This document shows positions 56,002 through 64,000 of a DNA stretch of 64,000 nucleotides, piece by piece. The DNA is taken from the NCBI GenBank assembly GCA_026393755.1, contig JAPKZO010000029.1, positions 80,490 through 144,489 of the forward strand. The letters are read 5' to 3'. The stretch comes from Acidobacteriota bacterium. Its GTDB lineage: Bacteria > Acidobacteriota > Vicinamibacteria > Vicinamibacterales > JAKQTR01. The notes beneath the pieces are model-generated. The model was not told the origin of the DNA and searched no databases. It worked only from the letters and a program-made list of their open reading frames with translations. How positions within the stretch are numbered: position 1 is the stretch's first letter; each line of letters opens with the position of its first letter. The position numbers and the translations under genes are program-made.

Positions 56002-56089
56002 AGCCCCGTGCAGAGGATCATCAACGCGGATGACAAGTTCGCATTCGACTGTCGATCGGCGTGACCGCGTGACAGGAGGGGCTTGACCC

Positions 56090-57691
56090 ATGAAGAAGTT
56101 CATCATCGCCGTTCTCTGCCTTGTCGTTCTGGCTGGCGCGGGATTCGCTGCGTACCGGCTCGGCCTGCTTGATCGATTCACCGGGACGACGAGGTCCGGG
56201 GAATCGCCGGCAACCGTCGCGACACCAGGCTCACCGACGCCCGGTGATCCCGCCGCGAAAAGTTCACCTTCGGCAACCGGCGCCCAACCAGCTTCCGCTG
56301 TGAGCGATACCGCGCCCGCCTCCGTAGCGAGCGATGCCGCCGAGGCTGCCGCTGCAACGCCCATTCCCCCCGGCCTGGTCGCCACCGCCCAGGTCGGGCA
56401 GTCAATCGCGAACAAGGCGATCGAGGTGCGCGTGACCAACCACCGGACGGCCGCCTCAATCGGCCGCCAGTCCGCAGCCGCGGGCCGGGAGTTCGTCATC
56501 GTCGATACTGCGTGGAAGAGCCTGATCCCGCCTCAGAAGGTGAACCAGAAGAGAGCCTCTGACCGCACGGCCGGCATGGGCAGCCTCGGCTTCGGCGGCG
56601 GCGCCACCGCGCAGGACAAGGCCGCCGACGAGGCGAACACGACGATCGAACAGGTGCCGTTTGCCGTTGGCCCGATGACCAAGCACGTGTGGCTCGTTGC
56701 GGATGGACGGTACACAGAAGGGATCTCCGTCGACGCGACACAAGAGATCGACGGACACCTGCCGACTGGCACCCTCACTATCCCGGGTTTCGAACAGGTG
56801 GTCAGCGGCTCCGTCGCCTTCGAGGTGCCGGCAAACGCGCAATCCCTGGCGCTGCTGTTTCTCGACTCGATCAACGGCCACCTGCTGCTGACGATCAAGG
56901 GCGCGCCGCCGGTGCTGGCCAGCAGCCTCGGCGGGTCGAGTCGCGCGAACACACTCGTGGACCTGGCGCTGGCGGGCGTGTCCTGGGCGGACGCGCCACC
57001 ATCGGCGGCCGGGATGCGCACGCTCATCGTCGGACTCCGGGGCATCAGCCGGCAGAATGCCATAGTCGACGTGCCGTTCGGCGGGTATGCGTTTCTGCAG
57101 ACCGAGCAGGGCTGCCTCGCCGAACCAGACCAGAGAGCCACAGGCTTGACCCGGCAACTCGCGCCGATCGGCCGGTTCCTGCCGTTCGTGCCGAGCGAAG
57201 GCCAGCTCGCGTTCTTGGTTCCGGCGGACACGAAGGCGGCGGCGCTGCTCGTGCGACTCCGGCAGGGCGGTCCGATCGACCTCGCCGTGATGGGCGCCGT
57301 CAAGCCGGCCTGGCCGTCACCCGAGGCGACGATCACGGACGGCGACGTGCTGCGTGTACTGAAACTGCCCGGCACCGCGGTGCCTCCCGGGCTGCCGGCG
57401 GCGCGGTCTGGCAGCGAGCGCATCGCCCTCGACCTGGTCGTCGAGAACCTCCGGTCTGGCGCCGGGATTGACCTGCAGCTCAATCAGCAATTCCGCCTGG
57501 TGGGACCCGACGACAAGCGGTACACGCCTTCGTCTGACAGCGCGCACGCGCCGTGTCGCATGACAGGCAACGTGGTGCCGGCTGGCAGCTCCCGGCGCTT
57601 CACGCTGGTCTTCGACGTGCCGCCCGGCGAGCCGCTGCAGTTCGAGTACCGCGGGTTCAACGTGAAGAGCGAACTCGTCAAGGTGAGGTGA
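56090..57691 (+). CDS. Unknown exported/anchored protein with DUF4352-like beta-sandwich domains
   Basis: 533 aa, not recognised. One N-terminal helix (about residues 4-24) is followed by a Ser/Thr/Ala/Pro-rich linker to residue 95, then beta-rich sequence. Two segments resemble telokin-like DUF4352 sandwiches: about 98-270 (GREFVIVDTAWKSL...SGSVAFEVPANAQSLALLFLD) and about 445-533 (RIALDLVVENLRSG...RRFTLVFDVPPGEPLQFEYRG). A third similar unit may lie between them. GGAGG lies about 11 bases before the ATG. It follows the UshA-like gene by 88 bases and ends the cluster of exported proteins. Confidence 0.55.
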   Translation: MKKFIIAVLCLVVLAGAGFAAYRLGLLDRFTGTTRSGESPATVATPGSPTPGDPAAKSSPSATGAQPASAVSDTAPASVASDAAEAAAATPIPPGLVATAQVGQSIANKAIEVRVTNHRTAASIGRQSAAAGREFVIVDTAWKSLIPPQKVNQKRASDRTAGMGSLGFGGGATAQDKAADEANTTIEQVPFAVGPMTKHVWLVADGRYTEGISVDATQEIDGHLPTGTLTIPGFEQVVSGSVAFEVPANAQSLALLFLDSINGHLLLTIKGAPPVLASSLGGSSRANTLVDLALAGVSWADAPPSAAGMRTLIVGLRGISRQNAIVDVPFGGYAFLQTEQGCLAEPDQRATGLTRQLAPIGRFLPFVPSEGQLAFLVPADTKAAALLVRLRQGGPIDLAVMGAVKPAWPSPEATITDGDVLRVLKLPGTAVPPGLPAARSGSERIALDLVVENLRSGAGIDLQLNQQFRLVGPDDKRYTPSSDSAHAPCRMTGNVVPAGSSRRFTLVFDVPPGEPLQFEYRGFNVKSELVKVR

Positions 57692-57708
57692 CTCGCCGCC
57701 CGGAAGCG

Positions 57709-57873
57709 ATGGCGAAGACGCGGAAGAAACTCAAAGTCATTCCTCGACGGCACCGATGGCCGCCATGTCCGGCGGCGCGGCTGACGCCGTCTGTTTGCCT
57801 GGCGCGACTGTCAGGCGGCGTCGTGCTGTATGAACTGCTCCGCCGGTACCGGCTGCTGCCGACGCCTCGCTGA
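57709..57873 (+). CDS. Possible small basic protein (doubtful)
   Basis: 54-aa frame starting MAKTRKKLKVIPRRHRWPPC. It is very basic, with GGAAG only 2 bases before the ATG, 17 bases after the preceding stop. Its last codons lie in the first copy of a 30-bp direct repeat (57851-57880). Length and composition do not separate it from chance; listed because of position only. Confidence 0.25.
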   Translation: MAKTRKKLKVIPRRHRWPPCPAARLTPSVCLARLSGGVVLYELLRRYRLLPTPR

Positions 57874-57923
57874 GCGGCCCAATCCCTGGCACAGGCTGCT
57901 GCCGACGCCTCGCTGAGCGGCCC
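57851..57923. repeat. 30-bp perfect direct repeat (two copies, 43-base period)
   Basis: The same 30 bases (beginning GGCTGCTGCCGACGCCTCGC) occur at 57851-57880 and 57894-57923, separated by 13 unique bases. The repeat does not extend on either side. It lies in the 279-base gap between the DUF4352-like gene and the 100-aa gene, where nothing else is supported except the doubtful 54-aa frame. It looks like a recent slippage or duplication event, or a double binding site. Confidence 0.8.
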
Positions 57924-57957
57924 GTCTCGCCAGGGCGGTCACCCCAGACATCTGGAG

Positions 57958-57963
57958 TATCAT
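57958..57963 (+). promoter_or_regulatory. Putative -10 element of a leaderless transcript for the 100-aa gene
   Basis: TATCAT ends exactly 7 bases before the ATG at 57971. The only GGAG lies 5' of it, too far from the ATG for a ribosome site. Transcription would start at or near the ATG. Confidence 0.45.
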
Positions 57964-57970
57964 CGACTCC

Positions 57971-58273
57971 ATGGAAGACGGATCGCCCAGAACCGCCTAC
58001 GATCTCGCGATGGAGCGGCTTCGCAAGAAGGACGCCGACGCCGGTATCGAACACGTCACGCTGACCGACACGCAGAAGGCGGCCATCGCCGAGGCCCGGA
58101 ATTTCTGCGAAGCCAAGCTCGCCGAGCGCGAAGTGCTTCACCAGTCCACCGTGCGACGGACCCCGGACCCGGAAGCCCTCAAGCTCATCGAAGAGAATTA
58201 CCACCGCGACCGTGAGCGCTTTATCTCCGACCGCGACGCGAAGATCGCCAGGATCCGACGCGGCGACACCTGA
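57971..58273 (+). CDS. Conserved-looking small protein of unknown function
   Basis: 100 aa, soluble, highly charged and helical (AYDLAMERLRKKDADAG, QKAAIAEARNFCEAKLAERE, LIEENYHRDRERFISDRDAK). It contains one Cys and no membrane segment. Codon use is like that of real genes in the window. The stop is two bases before the ATG of the GT-C protein, so the two are probably cotranscribed. The function cannot be named; a coiled-coil or nucleic-acid/regulatory helper protein is possible. Confidence 0.7.
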   Translation: MEDGSPRTAYDLAMERLRKKDADAGIEHVTLTDTQKAAIAEARNFCEAKLAEREVLHQSTVRRTPDPEALKLIEENYHRDRERFISDRDAKIARIRRGDT

Positions 58274-58275
58274 GC

Positions 58276-60534
58276 ATGGCGCGAGAGATCGTCAGGATCG
58301 CGCAACGCGGCTCGGCGTTCCGGCGCCCTCGTCGTCTGGCCGCGTTCGCCGAAGCGCACGAATGGGTGATCGTTTCCGGAATGATGCTGGCGTTGTCGAT
58401 CGCGACGACGTGGCCGCTCGTTCGCGACGCGAGGAAAGCGCTGCCCTCGGATCTGGGCGACCCGCTGCTGAACACGTTCATCCTGGCGTGGGATGCGGAT
58501 CGCATCCTCCACGGCCTCGCCGGACTGTGGAACGCGCCGTTCTTCTTCCCGCTCCAGGACACGCTGGCGCTCTCCGAGCATCTGCTGGGCATCGCGCTCT
58601 TCACGGCGCCGCTGCAGTGGCTGACGCGCAATCCGGTGCTCGTCTACAACGCCGCGTTTCTCGGTTCGTACGTGCTGGCCGGCACCGGCATGTACTTCCT
58701 GGCGCGCCTGCTGTGGGGACGCCGGGATGCGGCCGCCATCGGCGCGCTCGCGTTTGCGTTTGCTCCGTACCGCGCGGTGCAGGCCTCCCATCTGCAGGTG
58801 TTGATGTCGGGCTGGATGCCGATCAGTCTGTGGGGGCTTCACACGTACTTCAGAACCGGATCGCGGGGCGCGCTGGCCGTGGCGACCACCGCTTTCGTCG
58901 TGCTGGGCTTGTCCAATGGCTACTTCCTGTACTTCTTCGCGCTTCCGGTCGCGGTGCTTGCCGCCGCTGAACTCGCGCGGCGCGCTGTGTCCGGCCCAGA
59001 CAGAACGACCACGCCCCTTGCCCGATCCGTCTCCGACCTCGCCATCGCCCTGATCGCCGTCGTCGTCGTCTTCGCGCCGATCGCGGCCGCTTACCTCCGT
59101 GCGCAGTCCACGCTTGGCCTGCACCGGAGCCTGGGGGAGTTGCGCGAGTTCAGCGCGACGACGGCCGACTATCTCAAGATTCCGCCGGCGCTCTGGCTGT
59201 GGACCAGTCGGCTGGCGAGCGGCACAGCTGAACACAGCCTGTTTCCGGGAGTGTTCACCGTGGGGCTCGCTGTGATCGCGCTCTCGTGGCTCCGTCGATC
59301 GCCGGCCGCATCCGCCACGGCCGGCGACGAGAGCGGCAGGCGGTTTCTGGTGATCGTCTACGTCGTTGTGTGCGCCATCGCCGCGTGGCTGACGCTGGGG
59401 CCATTTGCGCCCGGACCGTATCGGGCACTGATTGATCTCATGCCCGGGTTCGGCGTCCTTCGTGTGCCCGCCCGCTTCATGGTCATCGTTGCGCTCGCCC
59501 TTGCCGTACTCGCGTCGGCCGGCGCGGCGTGGATTCTGCAGCGGCTGTCCAGAAGGGCGGCGTTCTGTGTGGCGGGGCTGGTGTCGTGCGCGATTGTGCT
59601 CGAGGGTTACAGTGGCCCGCTACGCATGAAACGATTTGATCCGAGCCAGCCCGGCCGGCAGCGGATCAACGCGTGGCTCGAGAGCGGCCAGCCGGGCGGC
59701 GTGCTCGAGTTGCCCATTTCCGCCGACGACCCGGTTGCGATCACCCTGCCGTATCAGTTCAACACGCTCCTTCACGGTCATCCCATCGTCAATGGCTACT
59801 CCGGCCATGGATCGGTGCTGCAGAACCTGCTGGGCGGTCCGGGGTCGCCGCTGAATGGCACCGATGCGGACATCGAGGCGACGATTGTCGGATTGCGATC
59901 AATCGGTGTCCGGTACGTCGTCCTCAACGAGGCTCTTATCGCGCGCTACGGGCAGCCGTCGAGTCCAGACCCGGGCCAGTTCGTCAGGACGCTTTCGCAG
60001 GCGAGCGGCCAGGTGGTCGACACGCGCCACGAGAACAACACCTGGGCGTGGCAGCTTGCTGCGGCACCCGCGCTCGCGCCCGTCGCCTTCGCGAACCTGT
60101 CGCGGGTGACCGCCGACACGTTCAAGGCGTCGGCGTCGTCTGAGCCGAGTGACATCCGGTTCGCCTTCGACAACAGCCTGGTGACGCATTGGTCGACCAT
60201 CGCGGGGCAGACCGGCAGCGAGTGGATACGGATCGCCTTTGATCGTGATCGCGACATCGGTTGTCTCGAGTTCGATATGGGACGCGACCACGCCGGAGAG
60301 TACCCGCGTGACGTCGTGATCGAGACCGTGGCCGCCGACGGAAGTCGGCGGAACGTATTTGCCGGGTCGGTCGTGACCCGGCTTATCGAAGGCATCGGAC
60401 GGGACGGCCGTTCGTCGAGGGCGCGGATCGAATTGCCGGCGAACCGGGCGCGCGGGTTGTGGATCCGGCAGACCGGTCGCGAGAGCGGGGCCCCGTGGAC
60501 GATCGCCGAACTGACAGTCTGGCAGCGTCACTGA
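58276..60534 (+). CDS. Membrane glycosyltransferase-like protein (GT-C/YfhO-like) with C-terminal discoidin-like domain
   Basis: 752 aa. About 11-12 hydrophobic helices occupy residues 30-450. The first loop contains DLGDPLLNTFILAWDADRI, the acidic loop of GT-C transferases, and later FGVLRVPARFMV. Residues about 475-600 are a soluble periplasmic part (GGVLELPIS...LPYQFNTLLHGHPIVNGYSG), as in mannosyl or glycosyl transferases of the DUF2079/YfhO type. Residues about 615-750 form a discoidin/F5-8C-like sandwich (ASASSEPSDIRFAFDNSLVTHWST...WIRIAFDRDRDIG). The ATG lies two bases after the preceding stop. Likely role: sugar transfer from a polyprenyl carrier at the outer face of the inner membrane; acceptor unknown. 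Confidence 0.72.
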   Translation: MAREIVRIAQRGSAFRRPRRLAAFAEAHEWVIVSGMMLALSIATTWPLVRDARKALPSDLGDPLLNTFILAWDADRILHGLAGLWNAPFFFPLQDTLALSEHLLGIALFTAPLQWLTRNPVLVYNAAFLGSYVLAGTGMYFLARLLWGRRDAAAIGALAFAFAPYRAVQASHLQVLMSGWMPISLWGLHTYFRTGSRGALAVATTAFVVLGLSNGYFLYFFALPVAVLAAAELARRAVSGPDRTTTPLARSVSDLAIALIAVVVVFAPIAAAYLRAQSTLGLHRSLGELREFSATTADYLKIPPALWLWTSRLASGTAEHSLFPGVFTVGLAVIALSWLRRSPAASATAGDESGRRFLVIVYVVVCAIAAWLTLGPFAPGPYRALIDLMPGFGVLRVPARFMVIVALALAVLASAGAAWILQRLSRRAAFCVAGLVSCAIVLEGYSGPLRMKRFDPSQPGRQRINAWLESGQPGGVLELPISADDPVAITLPYQFNTLLHGHPIVNGYSGHGSVLQNLLGGPGSPLNGTDADIEATIVGLRSIGVRYVVLNEALIARYGQPSSPDPGQFVRTLSQASGQVVDTRHENNTWAWQLAAAPALAPVAFANLSRVTADTFKASASSEPSDIRFAFDNSLVTHWSTIAGQTGSEWIRIAFDRDRDIGCLEFDMGRDHAGEYPRDVVIETVAADGSRRNVFAGSVVTRLIEGIGRDGRSSRARIELPANRARGLWIRQTGRESGAPWTIAELTVWQRH

Positions 60535-60558
60535 AGATGTGATCGGGTGGAACGCCTG

Positions 60559-61968
60559 CTACCGCGGGGCGAGCACCGTCACCAGCAGCAGGACGAGCGG
60601 GAACACCACCAGCGCGACCAGGTACGTGTAGCCCATGATGTCGCGGGCCTTCAGACCCAGCAGCGCCAGCGTGGGCAGCATCCAGAACGGCTGAACCAGG
60701 TTGGCGAGCGCTTCGCCGAGATCATAGGTCACCACCATCCAGCCATCCGGCACGCCAAGCACCCGCGCCGACTGCAGGACGTACGGAGCTTCGATGACCC
60801 ATTTGGATCCACCAGACGGTACGAAGATGCCCAGCAGCGCGGAGTAGCTGACGATCATGGCCGGATAGAGCGTGGTTGTCGCGAAGTGCACGAACAGGCC
60901 GGCGATCGCCGCCGACAGCGCCGTGCCCGTCATGATGCCGAAGATGCCTCCATAGAACGGAAACTGCAGCAGCACCCCCCAGGTTGCTGGCGTGGCCTCC
61001 TTTACCGCGCGGATCATCGAGGCGGGCGTCCGATGCAGGATCGCCCCCGTCGTCAGCAACAGGAGATTCACCGTGTTCAAGTCGAGCGCGTTGAGCATGT
61101 CCGAGGCCGTCGCGCTCTTTACGACAATCGATCGCACGAGATAGAGCGCCCCGAGCGCGACGAACGGGACCATCAGCCACGGGCTCTGCTCGAGCCGTTC
61201 GCCCGGGCCGGACGGTAGAGGCAGGTCCGGCGACGTCGGGGATCCGAGGTCGATGCCGAGATCCGCGGCTGAGCGTCCGCGTCCTTCTCCCGGTGCATAC
61301 AGCCACGCCACCGTGCAGACCACCAGCATCTCGATAGCCACCGCCACGAGGCTTTGCCATCTGAAGATCGTCTCGGTCAGCGGGATTGGCCCGCCGACGA
61401 TCTCGGCCAGCCTGGCCGGCATCGACGATGCCCGTGCCATCTGCAGAGCGGCGGATCCGCTCAGGCCCTGCGCCCACACCGTTCCGAGTCCCAGAAACGC
61501 GCTGGCGCCCAGCGCGCGGTAGTCGGCGGCAGGCACTCGCCGGGCGACCTCGCGGGCGAGGATCGCGCTGACAATCAGGCTGAAGCCCCAGTTGAGGAGC
61601 GAACTGCTCATGGCCACCAGGGCCACCAGCAGGACGGCACCCTTTGCGCTTCGCGGCTTGCCCGCCATCCACGTGATCATGCGGAAGATCGGCGGCGCCG
61701 ACGCGAGCGTATAACCGCCCACGATGATCATCGCCATCTGGAGCGTGAACGGGATCAGCGACCAGAAGCCATCACCCCAGCTGTCTATGAGGCGCCCCGG
61801 GGCGTCGCGGACGGCCGGGTCTACGGCGAACGCCGCGACAGTGACCAACGCCGTCGCGGCCAGCGCAAAGACGTAGGCGTCTGGCATCCACGCTTCGGCC
61901 AGTGCCGTCGCTCGCGCGGCGAAGCGTTCGAACAGGTTGCCGTCGGATCGAGTAGTCATCTCCCGCAT
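60559..61968 (-). CDS. atoE: AtoE-type short-chain fatty acid transporter
   Basis: 469 aa, about 12 helices. The N terminus FAARATALAEAWMPDAYVFALAATAL, the block MVVGGYTLAS-like (here MIIVGGYTLAS) and SSLLNWGFSLIV fit the AtoE family, as do LNTVNLLLLTTGAILHRTP and the C-terminal FVPSGGSKWVIEAPYV. AtoE carries short-chain fatty acids such as acetoacetate or butyrate. The ATG at 61968 was used; the second ATG at 61959 has its GGGAG too close. The frame extends to 62175 through non-coding sequence. No ato degradation genes are in the window. Convergent with the GT-C gene, with 24 bases between stops. Confidence 0.88.
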   Translation of the reverse strand: MREMTTRSDGNLFERFAARATALAEAWMPDAYVFALAATALVTVAAFAVDPAVRDAPGRLIDSWGDGFWSLIPFTLQMAMIIVGGYTLASAPPIFRMITWMAGKPRSAKGAVLLVALVAMSSSLLNWGFSLIVSAILAREVARRVPAADYRALGASAFLGLGTVWAQGLSGSAALQMARASSMPARLAEIVGGPIPLTETIFRWQSLVAVAIEMLVVCTVAWLYAPGEGRGRSAADLGIDLGSPTSPDLPLPSGPGERLEQSPWLMVPFVALGALYLVRSIVVKSATASDMLNALDLNTVNLLLLTTGAILHRTPASMIRAVKEATPATWGVLLQFPFYGGIFGIMTGTALSAAIAGLFVHFATTTLYPAMIVSYSALLGIFVPSGGSKWVIEAPYVLQSARVLGVPDGWMVVTYDLGEALANLVQPFWMLPTLALLGLKARDIMGYTYLVALVVFPLVLLLVTVLAPR

Positions 61969-62205
61969 CACCCGGACTGGCGACCGGCATTCTACCCGAG
62001 ACACGAGCAAGGCGGCGAGCGGCCCCGCCCAAACGGCCCCGCCCGAGTTGCGACACCCACGCCGACTTCGGGACTGGGCGACTGGCGTCGGAAGCAGGAT
62101 AATGTGGCACAGATGCGCTGCGCGCCCAGCAGATTCCCGCAGCCGAACACGATCTGGATGGACCAGGATGACCAATCAAGGAACGCCGACGCATCTGCAT
62201 CCATC
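61969..62205. promoter_or_regulatory. Divergent intergenic region between atoE and the sulfatase-like gene
   Basis: About 237 bases with start regions of both genes. GATAAT (62098-62103) could be a -10 for the rightward gene, about 100 bases upstream of its ATG, without a clear -35. No other element is recognised; short frames here have no coding support. Confidence 0.3.
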
Positions 62206-64000
62206 ATGACGAGACGCGTGCTCATCGGCGTCGCCATCGCCATCGGCCTCATGTCGGCCGGGTGTGCCGGCGCGGCCCCTGGGAAGCCGGCCCCGTTCAC
62301 CAAGCCCGTGAGCGTCCTCCTCATCAGTGTCGACACGCTCAGGGCGGATCGGGTGGGCGGTTCGCTCACTCCCGCCATTAACTCTATCGCCGCGCGGGGA
62401 GCGAGCTTCGCGATGGCGCGCACGACCGTGCCGCTGACGCTTCCCGCTCACACCAGTCTGATGACCGGCCTGCTGCCGCCGACTCACGGCGTCCGGTTGA
62501 ACAGTGTCCACCGGTTCGACCAGTCACGCCCGACGCTGGCCCGATTGTTTCGGGATGCCGGCCGCGACACGGCGGCGGTGGTCGGCGCATTTGTCCTCGA
62601 CCGCCAATTCGGACTGGCGGACGGGTTCACCACGTATGACGATCTGATTCCGCGATCGCCCGACGCACCACTGAAACTCGACGCCGAGCGCCCGGCCTCG
62701 GTCGTCGCGGACCTGGCCCTCAAGTGGATCTCCGCCCACACGGCCGCTCGCCTCGATCGGCCGTTCTTCCTGTGGGTCCACTTTTACGATCCGCACGCGC
62801 CGTACGAGCCCCCTGCCGACGCGCTGGCGCGGGCAGGCGGCAACGCGTATGACGGCGAAGTGACGAATGTGGACGCACACATCGGGCGTCTGCTGTCCGC
62901 GATCTGTGAATCGGGCGACGAGGCGAACACGCTGATTGTCGTCGTTGGCGACCACGGCGAGAGTCTTGGTGAACACGGTGAGCGCACACACGGCATGCTC
63001 CTCTACGACGGAGCGCTCCGCATCCCGCTCGTGATGGCGGGCCCAGGCGTTCCGACCGGCATCGTGCAGCAACCGGTCAGCCTCGTCGACATCGCGCCGA
63101 CCGTGCTGCGGCTGGCTCGCACCCCGGTGCCAGCCGGGATGGACGGGAAGGATCTGTTCGGCGGGCCTGGCCAGACACACGAGATCTACGCAGAGACGCA
63201 GTACCCCGAGGTTGCGGGCTGGTCGCCGCTCGCAGCGCTCGTTGATGAGCGATGGAAGCTGATTGCGGCTGGTGGGTCCAGCGCAGAACTGTACGATCTC
63301 GCGCTCGACGGGGGAGAGCGGGAGAACGTGGCGGCGAGCCAGTCCGGTCGCGTCGCCGCGGTGCGTGCCCGCGTGACCGCCATCAGGAGCGCCGCGACGC
63401 GGTCGACGTCAGCCGCTCCGGGCGCCGAGGCTCTGCAGCGATTGCGCGCGCTTGGTTACGTGTCGAGCGGGCCGGCAGATGCGGCCCCATCGAACAACGC
63501 ACCCAACCCGTCTGCGCGCATTACGTCGTGGGTCGCCCTGGAGGACGCGCTGGCGCTGCTCGGCACGGCGCGTTCCGCGCAGGCCGTGGCCGTGCTGGCC
63601 AGGTTGGTCGCCCGTGAGCCCGGCGCCCCGGTGTTCGTGTCGACCTACGCTCGCGCACTCTCGGAATCCGGCCGACACCTCGAAGCGCTTGCGACCTATC
63701 GCCGGGCGGTGGCGAACTGGCCAAACGACAGCATGATGTTTCACGACCTGGCCGTGGCGGCCGGTCAGGCGGGCCGCTCCGACGAGGCCATCCGCGCCGA
63801 ACGCGCCGCGATCGCAGTCGATGCACGCAATGCCGCGGCTCACAACGGCCTCGGGCTGCTGCTCATCGAGCGTGGACAGTTCGCCGCCGCGCGGGCCGCA
63901 TTCGAACAGGCCAGCCAGATCGACGCTGCGAGCGTGGAGTACCTCACGAACCTGGGCAACGCGCGCCGTGCACAAGGCGATGTCGGCGGGGCCGAAGCGG
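62206..64000 (+). CDS. Sulfatase/alkaline-phosphatase-fold lipoprotein with C-terminal TPRs (3' end outside window)
   Basis: At least 598 aa, running off the window end. The start MTRRVLIGVAIAIGLMSAGC gives a lipoprotein signal (lipobox Cys20). Residues about 38-360 are the sulfatase fold: LISVDTLRADRVG (metal Asp), TVPLTLPAHTSLMTGLLPPTHGV, WVHFYDPHAPYEPP, VVVGDHGESLGEHGE (metal Asp-His). The nucleophile position is a Thr in PLTLPAH and no CxPxR formylglycine site is present, so it is better seen as a phosphatase/phosphoethanolamine-transferase relative than a true sulfatase. From about residue 440 tetratricopeptide repeats follow (ARALSESGRHLEALATYRRAV, LAVAAGQAGRSDEAIRAER, LGLLLIERGQFAAARAAFEQA). 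No clear ribosome site precedes the ATG. Confidence 0.8.
   Translation, partial: MTRRVLIGVAIAIGLMSAGCAGAAPGKPAPFTKPVSVLLISVDTLRADRVGGSLTPAINSIAARGASFAMARTTVPLTLPAHTSLMTGLLPPTHGVRLNSVHRFDQSRPTLARLFRDAGRDTAAVVGAFVLDRQFGLADGFTTYDDLIPRSPDAPLKLDAERPASVVADLALKWISAHTAARLDRPFFLWVHFYDPHAPYEPPADALARAGGNAYDGEVTNVDAHIGRLLSAICESGDEANTLIVVVGDHGESLGEHGERTHGMLLYDGALRIPLVMAGPGVPTGIVQQPVSLVDIAPTVLRLARTPVPAGMDGKDLFGGPGQTHEIYAETQYPEVAGWSPLAALVDERWKLIAAGGSSAELYDLALDGGERENVAASQSGRVAAVRARVTAIRSAATRSTSAAPGAEALQRLRALGYVSSGPADAAPSNNAPNPSARITSWVALEDALALLGTARSAQAVAVLARLVAREPGAPVFVSTYARALSESGRHLEALATYRRAVANWPNDSMMFHDLAVAAGQAGRSDEAIRAERAAIAVDARNAAAHNGLGLLLIERGQFAAARAAFEQASQIDAASVEYLTNLGNARRAQGDVGGAEA

Noticed and set aside
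57737-58204. 155-codon minus-strand frame
   Set aside because: Antisense to the 100-aa gene and across the direct repeat; no domain and no ribosome site.
1-64000. CRISPR array, tRNA/rRNA genes, insertion sequences or phage genes
   Set aside because: No repeat-spacer pattern, cloverleaf-like sequence, transposase motif or phage structural gene was recognised in reading both strands; small RNAs cannot be excluded.

Overview
The window is GC-rich, densely coded bacterial chromosome with about 42 protein genes, many of them in short operons with 1-4 base stop/start overlaps (ATGA, GTGA, TAGTG). The content suggests an Acidobacteriota-like organism, perhaps of the Vicinamibacteria type. This is inferred from gene content: a BNR-repeat 'glycosyl hydrolase', paired S9 peptidases, RGG-rich exported proteins, a phosphatase-fold protein with TPRs, and many exported enzymes. 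No marker gene settles the taxonomy. I found no rRNA, tRNA, CRISPR array, transposase or phage gene.

Layout. 1-3.8 kb: 5'-truncated HtrA-type protease, PLP-dependent decarboxylase and a Tat-exported metallo-beta-lactamase-fold protein. 3.8-8.9 kb: a large secreted BNR-repeat protein, divergent from a sigma factor and a membrane anti-sigma factor whose outer part is itself BNR/Ycf48-like. 8.9-14 kb: Xaa-Pro peptidase, a flavoprotein fused to a NapH-like membrane polyferredoxin, and a GT-C type glycosyltransferase. 14-19 kb: transketolase, transaldolase and glucose-6-phosphate isomerase joined by 4-base overlaps (non-oxidative pentose phosphate pathway). 19-23.5 kb: two exported S9 peptidases. 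23.6-27.5 kb: a five-gene minus-strand operon (GMC oxidoreductase, Gfo/Idh/MocA oxidoreductase and three small membrane proteins). 27.7-31 kb: a YgfK-like iron-sulfur flavoprotein.

31-46.4 kb is the most coherent block and looks like a potassium-homeostasis island. It holds a histidine kinase equal to the C-terminal half of KdpD, followed by KdpE, then the convergent operon kdpC<-kdpB<-kdpA<-kdpF<-28-aa membrane peptide<-86-aa protein. A separate gene for the KdpD N-terminal (ATPase plus Usp) half follows, then two tandem, highly similar APC-superfamily transporters with Usp-like tails. The recD2 helicase gene overlaps the second transporter. Between the kdp operon and the KdpD-N gene lie four 11-bp phased repeats that fit a KdpE operator.

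46.5-64 kb: an SGNH-like lipoprotein, a BshA-like glycosyltransferase and an N-acyl-D-amino-acid deacylase. Next comes an obscure cluster of four exported or membrane proteins (50.7-57.7 kb), including a giant transglutaminase-like protein whose catalytic cysteine position is alanine and a UshA-like protein with degenerate metal motifs. The window ends with a small conserved-looking protein next to a 30-bp direct repeat, a GT-C membrane protein with a discoidin-like tail, an AtoE-type fatty-acid transporter and a truncated sulfatase/phosphatase-fold lipoprotein with TPRs. The KdpD split with its tandem transporters, and the 50.7-57.7 kb exported cluster, are the best candidates for something not well described.
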